Shown here: positions 1 through 8,221 of the stretch, piece after piece | How positions within the stretch are numbered: the first letter of the stretch is position 1 | Layout: every line of letters starts with the position of its first letter | Origin: Planctomycetia bacterium | Lineage (GTDB): Bacteria; Planctomycetota; Phycisphaerae; Phycisphaerales; SM1A02 | Assembly: GCA_005799495.1 (NCBI GenBank) | Contig: SYGP01000033.1 | Coordinates: forward strand, 1 to 37,144 | Length of the DNA stretch: 37,144 bases | Reading direction: 5' to 3' | Notes under the pieces: generated by a model | What the model was told of the DNA's origin: nothing | Seen by the model: the letters and a program-made list of their open reading frames with translations, nothing else | Databases searched by the model: none | Made by a program: the position numbers and the translations under genes

Positions 1-1
1 C

Positions 2-1681
2 GGCGCCACCACGCTCGATGAGTACCGAAAGCATGTGGAGAAGGATGCGGCCTTCGAGCGCCGCTTCAGCCCCGTCTACATCGGGGAGCCATCCGTGGAA
101 GACACCATCGCGATTCTTCGTGGACTCAAGGAGCGGTATCAGGCACACCACGGTGTCCGCATCCAGGACAGCGCCCTGGTCGCGGCGGCCCACCTCAGCG
201 ATCGGTACATCAGCGATCGCTTCCTTCCCGACAAGGCGATTGACCTGCTCGATGAGGCCGCGAGCCGCCTGCGCATCGAGAACGACTCCATGCCCATGGA
301 ACTCGATGCCATCCGTCGCAGCATCACCACGCTCGAGATCGAGAAGGCAGCACTGCAGATTGAAAAGGATCCCAAGAGTGCGCAGCGACTCACTGCCGTC
401 GAGCAGGAACTTGCCGAAGAGCGTGAGCGCGATCGCGCGATGACCGCACAGTGGGAAGTGGAGAAGGCGGACCTCGATGCTGTCAAGCACATCGACCGCG
501 ATATCGAGGCAAAGAAGGTGGAGTTCGAACAAGCGCAGCGGCGCGGCGACTTCGACCGCGCGGCACGCATCCAACACGGCGAGATTCGCGAACTCGAACG
601 GCGCCGCACCCATGCGGAAACTGCACTGCGCACGCGGCTCGAATCGGGCGGTGCGCTCGTGAAGGAGGAGGTTGATCCGGAATCCGTCGCCGAGGTGGTT
701 GCCAAGTGGACGGGCATTCCCCTCTCCAAGCTCGTCGAGAGCGAACGCGAGAAGCTGCTGCACATCGAGGAGTCGCTGCAGAGGCGGGTGGTCGGGCAGG
801 ACACAGCCGTTCGCGCAGTGGCGGAGGCGGTGCGCCGCAATCGTGCCGGGCTGGGAGAACCCAACCGCCCCATCGGCTCATTCCTGTTCCTCGGTCCGAC
901 TGGCGTTGGCAAGACCGAACTCTGCAAGGCGCTTGCCGAAATGCTCTTCGACTCCGCCGACGCGCTCGTGCGCATCGACATGAGTGAGTTCATGGAGCAG
1001 CATGCGGTTGCGCGCCTCATCGGCGCGCCGCCAGGCTATGTGGGCTATGACGAGGGCGGACGGCTGACCGAGGCGGTGCGTCGGCGCCCGTACTGCGTGG
1101 TGCTCTTCGATGAGTTCGAGAAGGCACACCCCGATGTCAGCAATGTGCTGCTCCAAGTGCTCGATGATGGGCGGCTCACGGATGGACAGGGGCGCACCGT
1201 CAACTTCGCAAACACGATCATCGTCATGACAAGCAACATCGGATCCGCAGCGATCCTCGATATGGGCGAGCGCGGCGAACCCGAGGAGATCATCGAGGCG
1301 CAAGTCCGAAAGTTGCTGAAAGAGCGCCTGCGTCCTGAACTGCTCAACCGCATCGATGAGACCGTCGTGTTCCAGCAACTCTCCCGAACCCAACTGGCTG
1401 CGGTCACGAGGATTCAACTGGAACTCCTCGGACGACGACTGAAGCAGCGCGGCATCGGTCTCGATGTGTCGGACGATGCCTGCAAGGCGCTTGCCTCGGA
1501 AGGCTACGACCCGCAATTCGGAGCTCGTCCGCTGAAGCGGGTGGTCCAGCAACGCATCGAGAACCCGATTGCCACGAGAATCCTCAGCGGCGTCTTTCAA
1601 GACGGTGACACGGTCGCTGTGGGCCACCAAGGCAAGTCGTTCACCTTCGAGAAGTCCAACGGTACTCCGCAGTCAGTGTGA
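2..1681 (+). CDS. clpB: Chaperone ClpB, 3' part (5' end outside window)
   Basis: This is the C-terminal 559 residues of the ClpB disaggregase, an AAA+ hexamer that pulls proteins out of aggregates together with DnaK. The frame is open to the window edge and begins inside the first AAA+ module (GATTLDEYRKHVEKD). A full-length coiled-coil M domain follows, roughly residues 90-220 of the fragment, which separates ClpB from ClpC and ClpA. The second AAA+ module has Walker A GPTGVGKT, the pore loop GAPPGYVGY, Walker B VVLFDEFEKAH and the sensor/arginine-finger region LLNRIDE. It ends with the usual small domain GYDPQFGARPLKR. It converges with the GAF gene, leaving only 12 bp, and no terminator hairpin is visible. 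Promoter and start lie outside the window. Identity is secure. Confidence 0.97.
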   Translation, partial: GATTLDEYRKHVEKDAAFERRFSPVYIGEPSVEDTIAILRGLKERYQAHHGVRIQDSALVAAAHLSDRYISDRFLPDKAIDLLDEAASRLRIENDSMPMELDAIRRSITTLEIEKAALQIEKDPKSAQRLTAVEQELAEERERDRAMTAQWEVEKADLDAVKHIDRDIEAKKVEFEQAQRRGDFDRAARIQHGEIRELERRRTHAETALRTRLESGGALVKEEVDPESVAEVVAKWTGIPLSKLVESEREKLLHIEESLQRRVVGQDTAVRAVAEAVRRNRAGLGEPNRPIGSFLFLGPTGVGKTELCKALAEMLFDSADALVRIDMSEFMEQHAVARLIGAPPGYVGYDEGGRLTEAVRRRPYCVVLFDEFEKAHPDVSNVLLQVLDDGRLTDGQGRTVNFANTIIVMTSNIGSAAILDMGERGEPEEIIEAQVRKLLKERLRPELLNRIDETVVFQQLSRTQLAAVTRIQLELLGRRLKQRGIGLDVSDDACKALASEGYDPQFGARPLKRVVQQRIENPIATRILSGVFQDGDTVAVGHQGKSFTFEKSNGTPQSV

Positions 1682-1693
1682 TTCGCCCGCGGA

Positions 1694-2167
1694 TCAGGCT
1701 GACGCAGCGCGCAGCAGCGGAATGACCGCGACTGCACACGAGAGCAAGTGCGCACTCTCCTCGTCGGTGTAGGTGCGCGGGGCGATGCACGCGACGCCCA
1801 TCACGCCAACCACTTCGCCAGTGCCAGTGTCGATTGCGGGAACGGTGATCGCCCCTTCCATGCCGGTCGCACGAGCGCCTGGTCGAACATCGCCCGACTG
1901 ATCGCTCTGGAGATTGCACACCGTCACGGCAGAGCGACGCGATGCAGCGAGACCTGCGAGCCCCTTGCCGAAGGGAATCGTGCGGATCGCATCGAGCACG
2001 GGTGGCGGGAACTGACCAACGAGTGCACGCAGATGCAGGTGCCCATCCGCCGCGGTTGCGTGGATGGTGCCGCTGTCGCAGCGAAAGTGTCGGATCACCG
2101 CTTCCAGCGCCTCCTGCAGCGTGAAGCGTTCACCGAGTGAGTCGAGCGGCGTGGGCATCGGCGTCAT
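1694..2167 (-). CDS. GAF-domain protein
   Basis: A 157-residue protein that is almost entirely one GAF domain. Residues 70-135 carry the typical core: GKGLAGLAA, then AVTVCNLQSDQSGDVRPGAR, then GAITVPA and GEVVGVMGVAC. GAF domains bind small ligands or sense redox state; the ligand here cannot be told from sequence. There is no attached kinase, cyclase or DNA-binding domain, so it may act as a free sensor or a small enzyme-like GAF protein such as an fRMsr relative, but I do not see a convincing fRMsr cysteine set. It lies 30 bp downstream of asnB on the same strand. No Shine-Dalgarno precedes the ATG, and a TAGGCT hexamer sits 7 nt before it, so it may have its own leaderless promoter. A second in-frame ATG lies three codons downstream. 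Confidence 0.8.
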   Translation of the reverse strand: MTPMPTPLDSLGERFTLQEALEAVIRHFRCDSGTIHATAADGHLHLRALVGQFPPPVLDAIRTIPFGKGLAGLAASRRSAVTVCNLQSDQSGDVRPGARATGMEGAITVPAIDTGTGEVVGVMGVACIAPRTYTDEESAHLLSCAVAVIPLLRAASA

Positions 2168-2174
2168 GCGGCCA

Positions 2175-2180
2175 AGCCTA
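2175..2180 (-). promoter_or_regulatory. Candidate -10 box (TAGGCT) of the GAF gene
   Basis: Read on the minus strand, TAGGCT is followed by 7 nt and then the ATG at 2167. There is no ribosome binding site in between, so transcription starting at the usual distance would begin at or next to the ATG. It falls in the 30-bp gap after asnB. No matching -35 is recognisable. Confidence 0.4.
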
Positions 2181-2197
2181 TGCGCAAGCTCCTCGTG

Positions 2198-4162
2198 TCA
2201 GCGCCAGCGTTCACTCCATGCCTGCAGCATCAGCACGGACCACACCTGGTGGCGGGGCGAATCATCCCCTGCCAGCAGTCGTTGCCAGAGTGACTGAACG
2301 CCCTCCGCACGCAGGAGCCCTGCCCGCGATACCGCACTGCGCGAGAGGAGCGACTCCGCCCAGGGCCGAAGGGGGCCGCGCAGCCATGCGGCAATGGGAA
2401 CGCCGAAACCCATCTTGGGAAGGTCGGCCACCTCTGGACAAACCGAACGCGCGAGTTCTCGGGCTGCCCACTTGCACACGAACGATCGCTGCTTGTGTCC
2501 AAAGCGAACCTTCGCATCCATCGGTAGACGCCAAGCCCACTCGACGAGATCACGGTCGAGGAATGGTGAACGCACTTCGAGCGCAACTGACATCGACGCA
2601 CGGTCGACCTTGACCAACAGATCATCGATGAGCTGCCCTGCGAACTCCTCGCGCAAGACGCGGCGCAGGATGCCCTCCGTGGTGATCGCATCGTCTGCAT
2701 CCTGCAGGCGCGCCAAGGGCTGCGTGGACTTCGCGAGCAGCGAGGAGCTGTCCACATCGATCGATGAGAGTGCGTCGATCGCCGCGCCGAGTGACTCGGA
2801 ACGAACGAGCGCGCTCAGCTTCTCGAGCTTCTCCTGCGGCCGTGAAATGCCGCCGCGCCCGATGAGGCGTGGCGCCCGACGAAGCAGCGGCACGAGCACC
2901 GGCATCATGCGCCGAGCGAAATCCGCCTGCACAGTTGCCACCCATCCGCGGCCACCGAGCCGCGCACTCCACCACGATGCGATCGCCGCGGAACGCTCGT
3001 AGCCGCCGAGCACCTCGTCTCCACCATCCCCACTGAGAGCGACCGTCACGGAACCGCGCACAAACTCGCTCAGCAGCAGAACGGCGATCTGACTGCTGTC
3101 CGCAAATGGCTCGTCGTACACCTGCGAGAGACGAGTCGCCGCCGCGATCACATCGGCACTGGTGGCGATGCGAAGCGCGTGTTTCGATCCGATGACCCGC
3201 GCCGTCGACTGCGCGGCAGCACTCTCGTCGAAACCCTCGATGTCGAATCCAAGCGTGAAGGTGTGAATGGCCGATCCCGTCAAGCGCGCTGCGGATGCCG
3301 CGATCAGTGCGCTGTCGATCCCACCCGAAAGACACACGCCCACGGGCACATCCGAACGCAGCCGACGAGCAACAGCCGCATCGATCTGTTCCTGCAGCTG
3401 CCGCGGAATCTGGGCGGCATCGATCGCCAGCGGCTTGGACTCGCACGCTCGCGCCACGCGAAGAGGATTCCACCACTCCATTCGCTGCGGCTCAGCCCCC
3501 ACCGCACCTTCGAGAGGCCAGGAGAGCAATGCACCTGGAGGTACACGGAAGATCCCACGCAGGATTGTTTGTTCGCCAGGCACGCACCCGTACCTCAGGA
3601 ATGCGGCCACAGCACCATCATGCACAGGGGGCATGGCACGCCCGATCGCCCGCAGCGCGCGCAACTCGCTCGCGAAACCGAGAACGCCATCGATCCAGCC
3701 CCACACCATCGGCTTCTTGCCGGCACCATCCCGAATCAAGTGCAGGAGGCGCCGCTCCAGATCGACGACGGCTCCTGCGAACATGCCACGCCAGCGATCC
3801 ACCGCTCGCTCGATCCCCCACGCATCGAGCGTGGCGAGCATGACTTCGGTATCACTGTGCCCACGCCACCGGCGCATACCTGCACGCTCAAGTTCGATGC
3901 GCAGCTCAGGTGCGTTGTAGACCTCGCCATTCCAGCCGATCACCCAGCGACCCGTCTCGCTTGCCATCGGCTGATGCCCCGCTGGCGTCGGGTCGATCAC
4001 CGCAAGCCTGCGATGCGCCAAACCGAACGGGAGCGGCGGTTGCCACCACACTCCGCTGTCATCAGGGCCGCGGTGATGCAGCGCATCCGACATTCGATCA
4101 AGGACGCCGCGTGCATTGCGCACGCGAGCACTCGGATCGAGAAAGCCCGCGACTCCGCACAT
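2198..4162 (-). CDS. asnB: Asparagine synthetase (glutamine-hydrolysing)
   Basis: A 654-residue class II glutamine amidotransferase/asparagine synthetase that makes asparagine from aspartate, ATP and glutamine. The start is fixed by chemistry: the mature protein must begin MCGVAGF, with Cys2 as the amidase nucleophile. The open frame continues upstream of this ATG but is not coding. Glutaminase residues RGPDD (31-35), the WNGEVYN loop (77-83) and GHSDTEV (101-107) are present. The synthetase half has the ATP-binding SGGIDS (279-284), LSGDGGDEVLGGYE, and near the C-terminus DRASMSVALEVRSPFLD. One oddity is RDGAGKKP (144-151), where most relatives have RDR[FL]GxKP. The length and style also match AsnB-like enzymes of polysaccharide loci, so the amide acceptor could differ from aspartate. 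It is divergent from the lipoprotein gene across 47 bp and upstream of the GAF gene. Confidence 0.93.
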   Translation of the reverse strand: MCGVAGFLDPSARVRNARGVLDRMSDALHHRGPDDSGVWWQPPLPFGLAHRRLAVIDPTPAGHQPMASETGRWVIGWNGEVYNAPELRIELERAGMRRWRGHSDTEVMLATLDAWGIERAVDRWRGMFAGAVVDLERRLLHLIRDGAGKKPMVWGWIDGVLGFASELRALRAIGRAMPPVHDGAVAAFLRYGCVPGEQTILRGIFRVPPGALLSWPLEGAVGAEPQRMEWWNPLRVARACESKPLAIDAAQIPRQLQEQIDAAVARRLRSDVPVGVCLSGGIDSALIAASAARLTGSAIHTFTLGFDIEGFDESAAAQSTARVIGSKHALRIATSADVIAAATRLSQVYDEPFADSSQIAVLLLSEFVRGSVTVALSGDGGDEVLGGYERSAAIASWWSARLGGRGWVATVQADFARRMMPVLVPLLRRAPRLIGRGGISRPQEKLEKLSALVRSESLGAAIDALSSIDVDSSSLLAKSTQPLARLQDADDAITTEGILRRVLREEFAGQLIDDLLVKVDRASMSVALEVRSPFLDRDLVEWAWRLPMDAKVRFGHKQRSFVCKWAARELARSVCPEVADLPKMGFGVPIAAWLRGPLRPWAESLLSRSAVSRAGLLRAEGVQSLWQRLLAGDDSPRHQVWSVLMLQAWSERWR

Positions 4163-4169
4163 GGCATCG

Positions 4170-4175
4170 AGGATA
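4170..4175 (-). promoter_or_regulatory. Candidate -10 box (TATCCT) of asnB
   Basis: On the minus strand TATCCT is followed by 7 nt and the asnB ATG at 4162. There is no Shine-Dalgarno. The asnB start is independently fixed by the required Cys2, which makes this one of the firmest leaderless candidates in the window. Confidence 0.5.
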
Positions 4176-4197
4176 GAGCGGCGTTCGCCGTCGCCCC

Positions 4198-4203
4198 TAG
4201 CAT
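4198..4203 (+). promoter_or_regulatory. Candidate -10 box (TAGCAT) of the Met-rich lipoprotein gene
   Basis: TAGCAT ends 6 nt before the ATG at 4210, with no ribosome binding site. It lies 22 bp from the asnB -10 candidate on the other strand, so the 47-bp gap would hold two back-to-back leaderless promoters. Confidence 0.45.
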
Positions 4204-4209
4204 GACCGC

Positions 4210-5286
4210 ATGAAGCTCTTTCCACATCCCGCAATGCTCCAGACTGCCACTCGATCTGCCGCGCGTTCACTTCTCCTGTGTGGAGCGGTTGTGCTTGCCG
4301 CAGCCTGTGAACAGGTGAGCAATCGGCTGCCCGCTGCCGCCTGTTCCGCCACAACGACGAGCGCGGTGCGCATCTCCACGACCGGCACCGATGCGGCGGC
4401 GATGCAAGAGAGCATCCAGACACTCGCTGGGATCATGATGCGCTCCAAGATTCCAGCAGTGGTGCAGATTTCGGGCCTGCTGCAACTGCAGGCGCTCGGG
4501 CTCGATCAGGAGCCCGAGATGGTCAAGTACGGAAAGTCGCTTGCGGCACTCCGCGCCATGGAAGGAAGCAATATCTACCTGCTGGCCGATGAGGCCCCGA
4601 GCGTCGGGCTTGCCACGGGTGGCGCGGTGCTTGAGGATCCTGATGCAACGCTGCTGCTCGTGCAGACCAGGAAGCTTGGCGCGGAGAAGGAAGTGGCGGC
4701 TGCAATGAACGAGTGGATGACGGATGCGTCTGTGGAGTCAGTCGGTGGCGGGTGGTATTGGGTGAAACCCAAAGGCATGACCCGCGCGCTCGGAAGTGGG
4801 GATGCTGCGGCGGCGGCAGCCCTGGAGAATGCGCTCGCTGGCGTGACCGCATCGCCCGTGACGATCGGACTTCGCATCACCGATTCCATGCGTGACTCGT
4901 TCTCGGAGGGAATGGACGAGGACGGCGGCATGTTGACCGCTGCGTTCGCGGGTTTCGAGGACTCCATGCAGTCGCTTCAGATGGCGTCCATCGGGCTCCA
5001 GTTTGGCCCCAAGCCCGAGATTCGCGCTGCGATGACATTCGAGAATGACGCTGCTGCGCAGGAGTTCAATGAGTCTTGGACATCCACGACTCGCAGCCTG
5101 ACATCGATGCTCGGCATGATGATGGCATCGCAAGCAGTCGAAGAAGAAGCAGAAGGCGACGCAGCGCCTGAGCCGATGGATGCGACGATGTTCTCCGGCA
5201 TGGCCGAAGCCCTCGCGATGCGGCAAGACAAGCAGCGACTCTCGCTGGTGATCGACGACGCCGCGTGGCGCAAACTGCTTCCGTGA
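4210..5286 (+). CDS. Unknown exported, methionine-rich protein (probable lipoprotein)
   Basis: A 358-residue protein I do not recognise. The N-terminus is an export signal: Arg15 and Arg19 near the front, a hydrophobic stretch at 20-30, and Cys33 in the sequence LAAAC, which is a weak lipobox because position -3 is Ala. If it is a lipoprotein it would be anchored at Cys33; otherwise it is cleaved to a soluble periplasmic form. It is rich in Met (24 residues, nearly 7%) and Ala, with clusters such as MLGMMMAS, and has an acidic patch EEEAEGD near residue 317. No catalytic motif or trans-membrane helix is visible beyond the signal. It is divergent from asnB and converges on aroC, so it is probably a single-gene unit. 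An alternative ATG lies eight codons downstream. Confidence 0.75.
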   Translation: MKLFPHPAMLQTATRSAARSLLLCGAVVLAAACEQVSNRLPAAACSATTTSAVRISTTGTDAAAMQESIQTLAGIMMRSKIPAVVQISGLLQLQALGLDQEPEMVKYGKSLAALRAMEGSNIYLLADEAPSVGLATGGAVLEDPDATLLLVQTRKLGAEKEVAAAMNEWMTDASVESVGGGWYWVKPKGMTRALGSGDAAAAAALENALAGVTASPVTIGLRITDSMRDSFSEGMDEDGGMLTAAFAGFEDSMQSLQMASIGLQFGPKPEIRAAMTFENDAAAQEFNESWTSTTRSLTSMLGMMMASQAVEEEAEGDAAPEPMDATMFSGMAEALAMRQDKQRLSLVIDDAAWRKLLP

Positions 5287-5305
5287 ACCGCTCGCGGCGA
5301 GGCGT

Positions 5306-6484
5306 TCAACTCCCGCCGCTGCCAAGCTGACGGGCAGCATGCAGGAACGCCGCGTGGTTGGCGCGAACCTCGCTCAGCGAGTCGCCGCCGAACTTTTCCA
5401 CGAAGGCACGCGCCGCCTCGAATGCAACGACCTGCTCCATCACCACGCTTGCCGCAGCAACCGCGCTGATGTCGGATCGCTCGTACTGGCTCTGGGATGC
5501 TTCGCCGCTTCGAAGGTCCACGCTCGGCATGCCGCGAAGCAGCGTGGAAATTGGCTTCATGGCTCCGCGCACGACCACGGGCATGCCATTGGTCATGCCG
5601 CCTTCCAGCCCCCCTGCATTGTTCGTCGGGCGCGTGAATCCAAGATGGCTCTCGCCGCGCTTCGAAGGATCGAAGTGGATCGGATCGTGCACCTCGCTGC
5701 CTCGCCGCGCAGCGACCGCCATGCCAAGGCCGATCTCCACCCCCTTGAACGCCTGAATGCCCATCACCGCTGCCGCCAGTCGCGAATCCAATCGCGCATC
5801 CACGCTGACGCACGATCCAAGTCCAGGTGGAAGTCCGAACACATGCGTCTCACACCAGCCACCCACCGTGTCCTTATCGACCTTCGCCTGATGGATCGCC
5901 TCGACGAGGCGCGTGGAAACGGATTCGTCGGGGCAGTAAATCTCACTCGCGTCGCGCCGAGCCCGCAGCGCAGGAAGTTCGGCGGCGCTCGGCTGCAGCG
6001 CGCTCTGCACATCCAGTGCACCGCGCACGAAGCCGAACACCTCCACGCCAAACGCATGGAGCAGGCATCGCGCCACGGCCCCTGCCGCGGTTCGCGCAGC
6101 CGTCTCGCGCGCGCTCGCGCGCTCGAGCGTGCCGCGACAGTCTGTGGTGAGCCATTTGATGCTGCCCGCAAGATCCGCGTGTCCAGGCCGTGGACGGAAG
6201 ACAGGCGGGGTTCGCTCCACATCATCGATGCGGGAGTCGGCGTTCACGATTTCGATGGCGATGGGCGATCCGATCGTCATCCCCTGCCGCACCCCCGACA
6301 GAAAACGAACCGCATCCGCCTCGATGCGCTGCCTCGCGCCACGGCCGTAGCCGCCCTGTCGACGCCGAAGTTCGCCATCGATGAATGCTGCATCGATCGG
6401 CACGCCTGCGGGCATCCCCTCGATGAGCGCAATCATCGCGGGACCATGCGATTCGCCCGCCGTTCGGTAGCTCAGTGTCGCCAA
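5306..6484 (-). CDS. aroC: Chorismate synthase
   Basis: A 392-residue chorismate synthase, the FMN-dependent last step of the shikimate pathway, converting EPSP to chorismate. It begins with the typical TAGESHGPAM, including the catalytic His of GESHG. RQGGYGRGARQRIE follows, then RPGHAD with the second catalytic His, and the signature RASARETAARTAAGAVAR. NNAGGLEGGMTNG, a conserved substrate/FMN loop, is present at about 291-303. Length is close to the family norm. It is the second gene of a minus-strand pair, starting 21 bp after the stop of aroDE. A Shine-Dalgarno-like AAGGAG lies only 2 nt before the ATG, closer than usual. The two genes supply three steps of the same pathway. Confidence 0.96.
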   Translation of the reverse strand: MATLSYRTAGESHGPAMIALIEGMPAGVPIDAAFIDGELRRRQGGYGRGARQRIEADAVRFLSGVRQGMTIGSPIAIEIVNADSRIDDVERTPPVFRPRPGHADLAGSIKWLTTDCRGTLERASARETAARTAAGAVARCLLHAFGVEVFGFVRGALDVQSALQPSAAELPALRARRDASEIYCPDESVSTRLVEAIHQAKVDKDTVGGWCETHVFGLPPGLGSCVSVDARLDSRLAAAVMGIQAFKGVEIGLGMAVAARRGSEVHDPIHFDPSKRGESHLGFTRPTNNAGGLEGGMTNGMPVVVRGAMKPISTLLRGMPSVDLRSGEASQSQYERSDISAVAAASVVMEQVVAFEAARAFVEKFGGDSLSEVRANHAAFLHAARQLGSGGS

Positions 6485-6505
6485 TGCATTGCTCCTTGCC
6501 CGATG

Positions 6506-8140
6506 CTAGAGGGACACCGAGTCCGCGTTCATGTCCATGCAGACATCCGTGCTCGGCGGATCATTGCCCGTCCACTGCCGATGCTGTTGGGCGGCCTGCG
6601 CAACGAACATCGACCAGCCTTCCACGAGATGGGCGCCCGCTCTCTCCGCCCGTCGAAGGAATGGAGTCATTCGCGGGGTGTACACCACATCCATCGCGAT
6701 CATCCCGTCGGTCAGCATCACCGTCTCGGGCAACGGATTTGCGTCGGGAGCATCGCCGCCGCTCATCCCGGCACTCGTCGCCTGCACGATCACATCGAAT
6801 CGAGTCGCACCGAGATCGAGGAGTGAACGCGCAGCGATCGACAATGCCGTGGTGGCGCAACTGCGCAGCGAAGCGTTCAAGTCCGCCGCAACCGATTCTG
6901 CCCGATCGGTCGTGCGGTTGGCCATCGTCACCTCAGCGCCTGCACAGGCGAGCGCGACCGCTGCGGCTCGACCCGCACCGCCCGCACCGAGCACGAGCGC
7001 ACGCCGCCCCGCCAGCCCATCACTCCATCCCTGTGCCATCGCGGCGCGCAACAGCGGATCGCGGATACCCGCGAGATCACTGTTGGTTGCGCACAGCGTT
7101 CCATTTGGTGCAACGCTGATCGTGTTTGCCGCACCGATGCAGCGAGCCACCGCGTCCACGACTCCGCAACGCTCCTCGACGAACCGAATCGCGTTCAACT
7201 TGTGCGGCACACTGACCGCGCATCCGCTGAAGTGCAGCGCATCGAGCGAAAGCAGTTCGAGCAGCGTCGCCTTGAACGATTCCCAAGTCGGACCCGCGGA
7301 AATCGCGAAGAGGCGCGCATCCACCTGCGCCTCACGAAACCAACGGTTGTGCAGCGCAGGAGAGCGAGAGTGCCCGACCGGATGCGCAAGGACGCCGTAC
7401 ACGCGCGTCCGCGGCCCGATGCTGCGGAAGCCCCACTGCTGCACCAGCTCCTCCACGGTGGGCTGCCCGGGCGCGGTGCCCTGCGCATCGCTGCGCGCGT
7501 AGGTCAGGAATCCGCCGAACTTCGGAGCGAGAACGCGGCTCATCAACCCATGCTCCCCCATGCAGAGCGCGATCGTCGGCTTCGCGCGCCCGACGAGCAC
7601 CTCAAACGCTTCCGTATTGTCGCGCGGCGTGCGTGCAGTCCACACGATCTTGCTGACCGCGCTCGATGGGTCCGACCACATCTCGGCAATCCTGGCCGAC
7701 AGCCCAGCGGGTCGACCATCGAAGTCGTGAAACGACAGGATCACGCGGGGACCATTCCCGTTTCCCGAAGCTCCAAGCCTCGACATGTCGCGAGCGCGTT
7801 CACCAGCTATGCCATCCGACATGTATGTTGCCAACTCGACGTCCACATACGCGGCAGGCGGATGCGCCGTGCAGGCGGCGGCCCACACCTGTTGCCGCTG
7901 ATCATCGGTGCCGCAGAAGCCCCCGCCCTCCGCCACATGACGAACGGTCACGATGCACGGCAGAGGAGCGTCCTGGACGAGACGCGTGACCGCGCTCGAA
8001 GCACCAGGCTCCTGTGCAAGTGAGTCGACTCGCCACTCCACGAGATCCGCTCCTTGCGCCTTCGCCAATCGCGCGGTCTCCAACGCAGCGCCGATCTGAT
8101 CAGCGCGTGCGACGGGAACGGCAATGGCGATGAATGTCAT
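6506..8140 (-). CDS. aroDE: Bifunctional 3-dehydroquinate dehydratase (type I) / shikimate dehydrogenase
   Basis: A 544-residue fusion catalysing dehydroquinate to dehydroshikimate and then to shikimate. Residues 1 to about 225 are a type I dehydroquinase: VEWRVDS near 34, catalytic His138 in LSFHDFD, and Schiff-base Lys164 in VSKIVWTA. Residues from about 247 are shikimate dehydrogenase: GHSRSPALHN with Ser258 and Ser260, Lys314 in VSVPHK, Asp355 in TNSD, the NADP loop GAGGAG (385-390) followed by NRT, and a C-terminal GWSMFVAQAAQQ. All key residues of both activities are present. The same order is known from plants and from some Chlamydiae and Planctomycetes. The ATG has no Shine-Dalgarno, but TATGCT lies 6 nt upstream. 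It is followed by aroC, and its TAG stop is 21 bp from the aroC start. Confidence 0.95.
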   Translation of the reverse strand: MTFIAIAVPVARADQIGAALETARLAKAQGADLVEWRVDSLAQEPGASSAVTRLVQDAPLPCIVTVRHVAEGGGFCGTDDQRQQVWAAACTAHPPAAYVDVELATYMSDGIAGERARDMSRLGASGNGNGPRVILSFHDFDGRPAGLSARIAEMWSDPSSAVSKIVWTARTPRDNTEAFEVLVGRAKPTIALCMGEHGLMSRVLAPKFGGFLTYARSDAQGTAPGQPTVEELVQQWGFRSIGPRTRVYGVLAHPVGHSRSPALHNRWFREAQVDARLFAISAGPTWESFKATLLELLSLDALHFSGCAVSVPHKLNAIRFVEERCGVVDAVARCIGAANTISVAPNGTLCATNSDLAGIRDPLLRAAMAQGWSDGLAGRRALVLGAGGAGRAAAVALACAGAEVTMANRTTDRAESVAADLNASLRSCATTALSIAARSLLDLGATRFDVIVQATSAGMSGGDAPDANPLPETVMLTDGMIAMDVVYTPRMTPFLRRAERAGAHLVEGWSMFVAQAAQQHRQWTGNDPPSTDVCMDMNADSVSL

Positions 8141-8146
8141 GCTTCG

Positions 8147-8152
8147 AGCATA
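8147..8152 (-). promoter_or_regulatory. Candidate -10 box (TATGCT) of aroDE-aroC
   Basis: On the minus strand TATGCT is followed by the 6 nt CGAAGC and then the aroDE ATG at 8140. No ribosome binding site is present, so this is a leaderless candidate driving the aroDE-aroC pair. Confidence 0.5.
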
Positions 8153-8189
8153 GACCGTTCTCGCCGCGCAACGCGCCGAGAATGACGGT

Positions 8190-8195
8190 TAGCAT
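8190..8195 (+). promoter_or_regulatory. Candidate -10 box (TAGCAT) upstream of the 8222 gene
   Basis: TAGCAT lies 26 nt before the ATG at 8222, and AAGGAG (8206-8211) lies between them. This looks like the same -10 type used with a normal short leader. No -35 match is visible. Confidence 0.4.
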
Positions 8196-8221
8196 CGCAT
8201 GCGCGAAGGAGACGAGCGTTC

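Noticed and set aside
139-1020. Long open frame antisense to clpB
   Set aside because: It is a high-GC shadow of a clearly conserved gene; its translation is rich in Ser and Arg with no domain.
6491-6508. TAGCAT starting at the aroDE stop codon, 16 nt before aroC
   Set aside because: The spacing does not give a leaderless start, and aroC has its own AAGGAG, so this copy may be chance.
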